From Unio delphinus (lineage: Eukaryota > Mollusca > Bivalvia > Unionida > Unionidae), in contig JAQISU010000096.1 in the NCBI GenBank assembly GCA_029339505.1, forward strand, positions 6,769,001 through 6,833,000: DNA of 64,000 nucleotides, given 5' to 3'. Under the pieces are notes generated by a model. That model ran no database searches. It was not told the origin of the DNA and worked only from the letters and a program-made list of their open reading frames with translations. This document shows, piece by piece, positions 54,972-64,000 of this stretch. Positions within the stretch are counted from its first letter, which is position 1, and each line of letters starts with the position of its first letter. Both the position numbers and the translations under genes were made by a program.

Positions 54972-57284
54972 TAGGACATTATAGAGCATCTAATCTTTAG
55001 AAGCTCTGTGTGCCTTACATCAATAATGATATGATTATAGAACCAACCTCACAAAAGCCGTGAAATTGGAAGAGAAAAAAAAATGCTGAAAATATTTAAG
55101 GTTCTTAACATTATTAGGTCTTTATGTTTGTTCTTGCAATCAAACAAGGTGAGTTTTAAAAGCACTCTTAAAAGGGATTACTGTGTCTTTGTGTCTAATT
55201 TCAATCGGCAATTCATTCCACATTGCTGGGCCCTGGTATGCAAAAGAACGTTGTCCATATGACTTCGATTTCATAGTGGGAACAATGAGTATACGATTTT
55301 CAGAATAGGAGCGTAAGTATCTTGCTGGTGTGTACACATAAACATGGGTGAGGCTGGTACAGAGCAGTGGGAAAGTGTGCTCTGATCGTGGTACTCTAAA
55401 GATGATATGAGCAGCTGTGTTTTGATGTTTTTGAAGTTTCTGGAGTAGATATTGAGACGCACCAGCCATAATTGAGTTACAATAATCCAGTCTAGAAAGT
55501 ACTAATGAACACAAGTGTTTTAGAGGCATCAACTGAAAGATATTTGCAAATGGAGCTGATGCGTCCCAGCTCAAGGTATGCATTCTTGCATATGTTCATG
55601 ACATGTTGGTGCAATGTGAGAGTACTGTCTAGATAATCACCTAGGTTTCGTAATGACTGTGTGAATTAAACGTTGGTGTTGCTGATATTTATTGTTTGAG
55701 GTAAAGAATATGACATCTGCAGCTTGTTACATGTCATCGATGATTTCACATCAGAAAAAGGATGTTAGCATCAAGTTAGTTAGGTGGCTAGACTTGTATA
55801 TTTGGGTGTCATTCACGTACAATTGCTTTGACACTTGGTGATGATGTATGACACTTGAGAGCGGTTGAGTGTATCGAATGAGGCGAACAGGTCAAAGAGC
55901 AGACCCCTGTGGAACACCACAACATAGATCAGCTGGGCTGGCGTTTATTCCATTTGCAGATACAACTTGTTTCCTGATGACTAAGTAGGGCCTTGAACCA
56001 CTGTAGGGCCTTTTTATGAATTCCCAATGCATACTGGAGACGGTGAAGTAATATACCATGGTCTATTGTGTCAAATGCTGCAGACAAATCAAGGTAGGGT
56101 GAGAACTGTACCGGTAATCTTGTCGCTATCCAAAGCAGAGAGAATGTCATTAAATACTTTTAGAAGAGTAGTTTCAGTACTGTGGCAAGGACGATATGCA
56201 GACGATATGCAGACTGTACATTGCTAAAAAGACTATTTTAATTCGAATGAGATACAAGTTGTAAGATTTTTTTTATTGGAGATTAGAAACTGGGTGGTAG
56301 TTATTTAAATTGTTATGGTCAAGTGTTGGTTTCCTCAGCAGAGGCTTTACGATGGCAGTTTTCAAAAGTGATGAGAGATGTCCGGATGAGAGAGATATTA
56401 ATAACATCAGTTAGTGAAACCAATATTGGGTCTATGCACTCAAGCAGTAGTGATGTTGGAATTGGATCAAGCTCGCATAACTTTGGTGCATTCTTCGTCA
56501 CAATTTTCCGTATTAAATCCACATATACACGTTCAAATGCTCCTACAGGTTGTCGCTGAAATTCTGTATCGTAACTGTATGATGACAACGAATCAAATTA
56601 AATTGTGTAGATAAGTGTATCTCTAATGGTTTGTACTTTGTTACGGAAGACATATGAACATATTTCCTAATATCTACTGGAGAGAAAGTAGTTGGAAGTG
56701 GTTTAGCTTTACATTAGTTTGTTAGTTATTTCGAAGAGCTCTTTGCAGCTAGAACTCTCCGTCATCTTGGTACTGTAGTGGGATAATTTGACTAAATGGA
56801 CTATGTTTGTGACGTTCTTAGCGGCTTCATAGATTTGTTTATGAATAGTGAGTCTGGTGGAAAAACAAATCCTCTCTGCTTTACGGCGATGTCTTTAAGC
56901 AATGCGAAGCTGGTCCCTAGCACTGCAATACCACGGAGAACACTTTTTATTGATACTCTGCAAATGGTGGCTTGGGCATGTTTTTCAAGCAATGAACGCA
57001 GGCAGTTATAAAGTTGTTCTGCTATTTGAGGTAAGCAAGTTAAGTTTTCTTGGATGTCATGCATTAGTTTGGTTATATTTATCACACGAAGGCTTCTTTT
57101 AGGAGCAAATAAAGGTGGAAGGTTAGGGACTGATACGTCGAGATAGCATATCATGCAGAGGTGATCTGATGCAACATATTTTAGGATGGAATTCTTTGTG
57201 ATGACAGCAATTCCACCTCAGTGAGAGTGGCTGGGGAATGACTTATTGGAGTAAGTTGTGGGTGTTAAATCCGCGCACATGGGC
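54972..57284 (-). mobile_element. CR1-like LINE, copy C (longest)
   Basis: Minus strand, 5' to 3': endonuclease end, linker (56801-57154), RT N-terminal block (56319-56588), RT core (55929-56150, DLSAAFDTIDHGILLHRL), a frameshifted GVLF block near 55880, then RT C-terminal block (55140-55583: LVLSRLDYCNSIMAGASQYL, then MWNELPIEIRHKD). It has both the core missing from A and the 3' end missing from B. Disrupted by frameshifts, with the YADD region deleted near 55800; 5' end truncated at 57284. Confidence 0.85.
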
Positions 57285-57455
57285 TAACCTCCAACAATAT
57301 AGTTGGTTGTAACGGTATGTGAGCACTTTCCTTGAGATTTATTTAGTCTTTATGTAATAAATGATTCAAAGTTACAAACACTGTCGCCATTGAACGGTCA
57401 ATTTCTCGATTACGTGGTACGCACACCTTGATCAATATAATGTTGTTTCAAGCGC

Positions 57456-57458
<3 letters not shown>

Positions 57459-57514
<56 letters not shown>
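57459..57514. repeat. (GT)n microsatellite, copy C
   Basis: About 28 units, the longest of the three orthologous arrays. Confidence 0.95.
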
Positions 57515-57519
<5 letters not shown>

Positions 57520-57814
57520 AGAGCGCCTGTTCATGCATTGAACTACTTATAATTTTCTTGAATATACATTCCTTATCCTTCAAGTACTTTCGCATCGTCT
57601 TATTCGATGATCTTCAGGTAAAACATTACTCACTCTTTGGTAAGGGGAAGTGTGTGTGTGTGTGCCGGTGTCAGTGTTTGTCTGTGGGTTACGAATCCCT
57701 AAAACTAACTTTATGATTTAAAAATAACGCAAACAGTATGTAAGGCGATTTTATTAATTCGCTGAATCATAAAAATTCCCATCCGTGAAAAGAAAAAAAA
57801 ACATATTTAGAGAG

Positions 57815-57817
<3 letters not shown>

Positions 57818-57876
<59 letters not shown>

Positions 57877-57882
57877 CTCTGT
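57818..57882. repeat. (CT)n microsatellite, copy C
   Basis: 65 bases with one interruption (tctt). Confidence 0.95.
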
Positions 57883-58923
57883 TAGTTTGGTTCCCTGCTG
57901 AACATGCTCCATACGTTGCAATCCGCTATACCAAGGCAGGCGATCGCCGACGCCATATTGTCACGTGACCATAACAAATGGTCTCATAGGGATAGGTCTA
58001 TTATTTATATAAAATTATTTATATTCATTTTTTACAGGAAATGCCTATTTTAAATATTTTCCTGTGACAAGACAGCTAAAAGAATCAGTATTTGCCTTAT
58101 ACATGAATAAAGTTCACTAGTACTGTAACAAATTAGCATACTTTTCATCACCGTCAACTATCAAGATTTATAGATATGTACCTCTGTAACAGACACTTGT
58201 AAATACGTAAGCCAAGTCAGCTGCTTATTTGAAGCCCAAATTACGAATTTGATCTCCAATGCCTAACTCGAAGTAATTTTTAAACCACATTACAGATTTA
58301 GCTTATGTGTGAACTGAAAAATGCTAGGATTGTCATAGTAAGGCAAATGCCTTCTACCTTAACTATTGAGGTATCAAAATACGAAACTAACCAGTGAGAC
58401 CTAACAGCTGCATACTTATTCCTTTAATATTCTCATTCTTAGTGACACAATTTTAATATTACTAATACTTTTGATTTGAACTATAACAGTCGTTATTTTG
58501 TGTTCAATGTTAGACACCAATTAGGTCATATAATAAATTTTACAAATATTTTTATTAGTAGGCGAAGATGTAGGAAAAGCTTATGCACAAGGATAATTTG
58601 TTCATACTGCACATTTTGCACAGCAGCATCTAAAAAAATCATTTTCCAATCTATTTCTTAGTAAATTTTAATCGAAATTGATATGAAATGATGCACGACA
58701 GACTAAATATAGCCAAATATTAATACGAAAAAAATACCCGTGTTTCACGAGGGGGTGAGGGAAACAATTGTTTTGCAAATATTACACACTTCATCTACAA
58801 GTCAGCCAAAATATTCTGGTTGTGATAAATAACCTGATCAATTTTACATCTCGCTTTACACGAAACCTCAGACTTTACCTAACATTAGGATTGAAATAGC
58901 AACCCTATTTGGGGGCGGATTTT

Positions 58924-59144
58924 CCCGACTGGCCGAGTGGCTTAAAGCGCTCACAGCTACGGATCACTCCATCTCACCTCTGTCTGCGGGGGTGCGAGTC
59001 TCGGATGCGTCTAATGTGGTTATGTGAGAAGTTTGCCAGTAGCTGCTGGTGGGTCGGTAGTACTTGCTAGGGTTTTGCCGGGTTCTACCCTCCAACATTT
59101 ATACTGGCAGCCATGTCTTGTGCTGGAAATTGGCGTTAAACCCT

Positions 59145-59175
<31 letters not shown>
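58924..59175 (+). mobile_element. tRNA-Ser/Leu-like SINE (SINE2), copy C
   Basis: Nearly identical to 39993-40245; the tail is a clean (CAA)n. Confidence 0.75.
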
Positions 59176-59177
<2 letters not shown>

Positions 59178-60116
59178 TTCCTTTTCCACAAGGGGATGAA
59201 TGTAACGATCTTTGGTTCTGTATTATGCATTCGTATTGCACCATGTACTGTGTAAAAACTATTCCCATCTGCAAACAATACCTTTATACATCAGAATTGA
59301 TTTAAGGTGACAAATGAAACATTTTCTTTGCCAGATATTAAGATCGAATGCTATCTCTTTTATGAAGTTAGGAAGAAGGGGGCGTATAGTGTTTTTTTTT
59401 TTAGGTATCATACATGTTGTATGGTTGAACCCTATTTCACGAGGGAGTCAATAGGACAATATTTGATTTAATATTGAATATTCCGACTTCATCATTTTAC
59501 AAACATCAGTTGCAATCAATCCCGTGATACTTTTCACTTCGGAATTGACGTAAGGCGACAGATAACAGCCTTCGTTTGCCAAAGATATAAGACAAAAATA
59601 AATACCATCTATTATATATAAAAGAGGGTGGAATGACGATATTTGTGAAATAAGTGTTTCGTAGATTACATCATCTGAAAGTTAGATCTGTAATTGATTC
59701 CTTGATCAAGTGTACATTACCTCATATAATTTCGACGTAAAGTTGATCAAGGAATCGATTGGAGAAGGAATCTGTGTGATGTACAATGTGCAATATTATC
59801 AAAATATCGTTGTGTGTACCCTTTTCTTTCATCTCCGCCTGCTAGCAGAAATACTTGTAACACTAATTATATAACGAATTGGTGGTGAAGCTTGTACATA
59901 ATATAACGACTGTTATAGATCAAAGCCAAAGTGTTAGTAAAATACATATTGTGTCATTAAGAAAGAGAACACTACAGGAATAAATGTGCCACGGTTTGAT
60001 TAACTAGATCTCTCCGTATGATGCCATTTGTTTTTATCATGAACAATATGGCATTGGCCTTCACCTGATTTAGTATAGCAGAGTGCAACGTATGGATCAT
60101 ACTAAGCAGGCAACCA

Positions 60117-60117
<1 letters not shown>

Positions 60118-60193
<76 letters not shown>
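60118..60193. repeat. (CT)n microsatellite
   Basis: About 38 units; orthologous to 41198-41254. Confidence 0.95.
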
Positions 60194-60196
<3 letters not shown>

Positions 60197-62721
60197 TATG
60201 CACAAATGAAATTATCATGATCAATATTCAGTGGCAGGCCCATTGCTGGACAAAAGAATGTAAGAGTTCTGGAGATCATTTCATTATTTGTTATGCTTTC
60301 ACTAGAATAAATAATAAGGAATTTTCATGTATAAACAATATTTACATTTTTGTTATAAAATACCCTAGAATTGCTATTAGACTAGTTGCTTCGGCAGCTT
60401 TAATTTAGAACAAGACGGGCTTCATTCTCAAACACTTTACTGGGAAAAATGCGATTTTTGTCTTATTGAAAGGAAAGGTTCTCTTATAAAAACCGAGTGC
60501 CAGTCGAAGTTCATTGGCATCCGTCAGTTGATTGATCACCATCCCTGTGAATAAAATGTTGATACATTAGAACATTCTGTGTCAACGAGTTATTGTTAAA
60601 AGTATGTAGCAGCAACATGTTGTACTTGTATTTTCATTTGTATTGTTCCTTCTGAATCTACCGTCAGTGGAAATGAGATTTATGTATATTCCGTATTATG
60701 AGGAGGATTTAAATCCTTGATTGAAAGTATAAATAGTAATTGTTGAAAGTAACTATAACCCTTTTTTATTTTTCTTGCTTTTATCCCGCTGGGTCATTTA
60801 CAGATACAACTCAGTGACATATATCTGCCGAGATTTGTAGAATTTTATCTCGTTTGTCAAAAAGATAAAATTAATGAAGATGCAGAGAGAAAATCTACTA
60901 CTTTTCAGAATATACTAAACAGTGTTATCCCTTTGAAAAATAAAATAAATAAACTAGAGACAAACAGTCAAACATATAATTATACTGCTATGAAGTTATA
61001 CAATTAATCAATTTAAATTATCCATTTTTTTATATAATGCCCTGGCATTAAGTCCATTAGGATACTAAGTATCTAACTTATGAATCCAATAAGTTTATTG
61101 TATGAGTCTATTCATGCCACCATGCACAATATATTGGCATGAAAGAAAAATCGAGTAAAAAGTGATTATTTGTGTTAAAGTATGTTGAAATATTAGATGA
61201 AAACATAGGATCTCTATAATTGTTTATATCTTTTATCACAATTTTGAAAAATAAAGAAATAAACCACCAGCACTAATAACAATAACATCCTGAAAAAGGG
61301 CAATATATTACAAGATTTTCAATATTGGAATAATATGTTTTTAGAATGTATTAATATGTGATTTGTCCTCTGCAAGTAAAATATAATGACATATTACCTT
61401 TCTTGCACGTGCGTTCATGTTTTCCACTGTCCTTATGGTCATGTACAACTGTCATTTGTTGTCTGAGTGGTATAGACAAGTCTGAAAGATTGAATGAGAT
61501 ATACACATGATTCTGTATTAAAAATAACTTAAATGAATGAATTGCGATATTTCACTGATTTCTCAATTGGTCGAAAGGTTAGAATAATTGTACCATATAT
61601 TGCAAAAGTCAAACGACCGGTATAGCATAGTGACACGCTCGCTTTGTCCCTTTTGATGTCCTTGTCTCGATGCCGACTCCGTCATAATTCTTAAAATTGA
61701 TAGTTTCAATTGCATTCTCTTGTTTCAATCCCTATGTATTAACTGTTGATGCATGCAAGTTTGTATCCTTTTACATTGCGCGTTGATATTGTTGAGTTCT
61801 GCTCGTGTAGAAAGAAGTACACACTCTTAATACTAGATAACAATGTTATTAACATTTATCGGTCTGGAGATTTCTTGTCAAGCATTACTGGCATTTTTAT
61901 AAACGTATTATTGGGAACTTCATATGACAGTATGCATGTTGAAATAAATACTTACCCAAATATATCTCTCTGTCATTGGCCTTCTGTGCCGTGGATGTTA
62001 CTTTCGGCTTAAATCCATTAAGTTCTTTAACATCTACACCAATGTCAATGTTCCTCTATTTTGAAAAAGAAATAATGTCATAACCGGTTTACATCAATTT
62101 ACCTAATTAAGTTGTAACCTATGGAACTGTATTCGCAGTAAATGAATCGTTCTCGTTAAACTACTTAGAATTAAAAGTTTAGCTTCAAGTTATGAAGCTG
62201 GTTTTACATATATATGAATTGAATATAAAGATATGAATGCTATAATATTCAACTTTTGTTTCTAAATCAAAACAAACTAGAAAGAAGAGGGAAACGAAAG
62301 TTCATGAAAGATGATAGATTAGAATGCCACATCATGAGTAATGCAAGGTTCCACGAAAGTAAAAAATAACATTGCATTATTCTCCATTCACTATAAGGTT
62401 AATTATTAGAAATTCAATAAATGTGCCGAAATTTTTTACGGTATATTTCTCCAAACTATGTAAAAACGTTGAAGTAATTAAACTATGTATATTTCCTTGA
62501 ATGAATGTTGAAACCTAGTATGATAAAACATTATCCAGAATAAATTGAATCATCTTTGATAAAATATCGTCATTTATTACTTACATTTACTTGTTGGGTT
62601 GCGAATATTCGCCTTTTGCACTCAAAAAGTGCTTCCACTGCATCATGTGCATTAACGCCAAGGACTCGCACACATGCATCTAAGTATGGATTTCTGCAAA
62701 TAATAATCATAATAATAATGG

Positions 62722-62722
<1 letters not shown>

Positions 62723-62814
<92 letters not shown>
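62723..62814. repeat. (TA)n microsatellite
   Basis: About 46 units at the border of a ~340-bp deletion relative to copy B. Confidence 0.95.
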
Positions 62815-62817
<3 letters not shown>

Positions 62818-63762
62818 TTCATAAAGATGACATGTCCACGGACAAAGCATCAATACATTCATCGTGGAAGAATATAAAGATGGGCGGTGTAATCTCCTTC
62901 AAGATAATATAAATCTCCTCGGCTAACTGCAGATAAAGGAACATCACTCTCGAATTAGACATTATGTAAATTACATAGAAAAGGAAAGAAATTCAGCAAA
63001 TTAAGAAAAACTCAGTGACTAATTTAACAAGTCTTTGAGTCCATTCACAGTTTAGAAGCCAAAAATGTAGAAAAACTATATAGTATAGCACGATTCAAGA
63101 CAATGATTCCACTTAAATATCTTAATAGCTGTATAGGTTGTTGCAACTGCGTAAAGAATGCAGACATACCCAAGACATTTCTCGGTGGAAGTGAAGGTCT
63201 GTTTGATGTACCGAGAAAGCTCTGTTTTCCAGGTGTCGAGAAAATACTGTATTTTTCTTACGGCTACTCGCTTGGACACATATTCGTATTTCTCCATAAC
63301 CTAATAGAAAGGTGGATAGTAGATAAATTAAGAATACAGGATTGGAGAATACATCCACCCCGACTGATCGATTTTCCATCTTTCTTTACAATATAAGGTT
63401 ATTGAAAGTATATAAAATATTAAGACGTATCAGAAATACCATCGGGTTCTTAACTGTGCACTGTTTACAAGGTTTTACAGAAGAAACAAACTTATACTGG
63501 TTGTATGTAGAAGACAGGATTATATCCATTATAGTGGGGAAAAATGAATAAAGTAACTTGAAGATTCACTGAAACAAAAGAACACGTATGCACGGAACCT
63601 GAAGAACAATATATATTTTTCATGCATTTTAACTGAGGAATTACGACAGCAAAATCCGATGTGTAAACTCCGTTACTAATCTTAAAGGGTTAACCTTTCA
63701 TATTAATCATAAAATCCGCCATACAACGCAGAAGAGCTTGAATAATCATAGTTCACTCTGAA

Positions 63763-63812
63763 TTGAGAGAGAGAGAGACAGAGAGAGACAGAGAGACAAA
63801 CAGACAGAGAGA
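63763..63812. repeat. Imperfect (GA)n microsatellite
   Basis: GAGA and GACA units; the counterpart in copy 1 is near 11633-11660, and in copy B it was lost with the LINE insertion. Confidence 0.85.
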
Positions 63813-64000
63813 GCATTGACACGATCTATTATAAAGTCCTGTCTGATGAAGCCTCCAAACTATTGTATCTAGTCAGTTCAATGAAAATCTATTTAAAAAT
63901 AGCTTGATAGTAAACTTCAATCGCGAATAATGAAAATAATTTGTATTTCTTGTGAAAAATGTCAAGTTTTTACTTTGTTTTTACAAAGGTAATTGATGGT

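Larger units (their letters stand above)
54230..64000. repeat. Duplicated block, copy C
   Basis: 54230-57284 matches copy A (31660-34450); 55854-63749 matches copy B. After 63749 it continues with ~207 bp that the LINE insertion removed from B, then to aaatgtcaagtttttac at 63957. Contains the inverted SINE1 pair, the longest LINE copy, GT (57459-57514) and CT (57818-57882, 60118-60193) arrays, SINE2 and the third copy of the ~3-kb repeat. The window ends inside it. Confidence 0.9.

Noticed and set aside
63840..63900. Possible hammerhead ribozyme (CTGATGA at 63847, GAAA ~33 bases later)
   Set aside because: The intervening sequence does not form stem II, and the motif is not conserved in copy 1. 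Other CTGATGA occurrences (19052, 37082, 53130) also lack the partner elements.
1..64000. CRISPR arrays, rRNA genes, bacterial or phage operons
   Set aside because: No regularly spaced palindromic repeats with unique spacers, no rRNA-like sequence, and gene structure is eukaryotic.

Overview
The window looks like a repeat-dense, AT-rich animal genome, most likely a mollusc (bivalve-like). The evidence is spliced exons with GT/AG borders, many dinucleotide and trinucleotide microsatellites, tRNA-derived SINEs, CR1-like and L1-like LINEs, Ty3/gypsy fragments, and a RecQ-like helicase carried by a DNA transposon. Nothing prokaryotic is present: no operons, rRNA or CRISPR. The mollusc assignment is inference from general repeat character, not a match I could run.

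Layout, left to right. 736-872 is the last coding exon of an MPDU1-like host gene on the + strand. 1.9-8.8 kb holds antisense retroelement debris: a CR1-like 3' fragment, a LINE with a PHD-finger module (4088-7452), and a Ty3/gypsy fragment with integrase upstream of RNase H, as in Gmr1-type elements (7907-8844). 8814-11717 is the first copy of a ~3-kb repeat that recurs at 42.5-45.0 and 61.4-63.8 kb. 12.0-16.8 kb is a degraded gypsy element between two copies of an LTR-like promoter sequence, with a strong 57-bp-arm palindrome inside.

17210-28782 is the most interesting object: an ~11.6-kb DNA transposon with ~350-375-bp terminal inverted repeats that end TAGGCCGATAAATC, flanked by a 9-bp near-perfect target duplication (GAGCGAGAT / GAACGAGAT). 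Inside are two convergent, decayed genes: a transposase-like protein with a DUF6589-type C-terminal region (+ strand) and a multi-exon RecQ-like helicase (- strand). The combination of this transposase type, a RecQ helicase, long TIRs and a 9-bp duplication does not match a superfamily I can name with confidence.

31-64 kb is a nest of direct duplications. Copy A (31145-36961) abuts copy B (36962-45003), and copy C (54230-64000, plus 51010-51310) repeats both. B and C are nearly identical over ~8 kb. Each copy carries the same antisense CR1-like LINE; A and C carry an inverted SINE pair; all three carry a second, tRNA-Ser/Leu-like SINE and GT or CT microsatellites. A nearly intact L1-like LINE (45004-50557, - strand) interrupts copy B but is absent from copy C, so it inserted after the duplication. 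Three short candidate exons on the - strand (51947-52062, 50758-50907, 31023-31081) suggest that the duplicated block sits in introns of an unrecognised host gene.

Functionally, almost everything with coding similarity here is a mobile-element protein, and most of it is broken. The only convincing host coding sequence is the MPDU1-like terminal exon, with the three small exons as weaker candidates.
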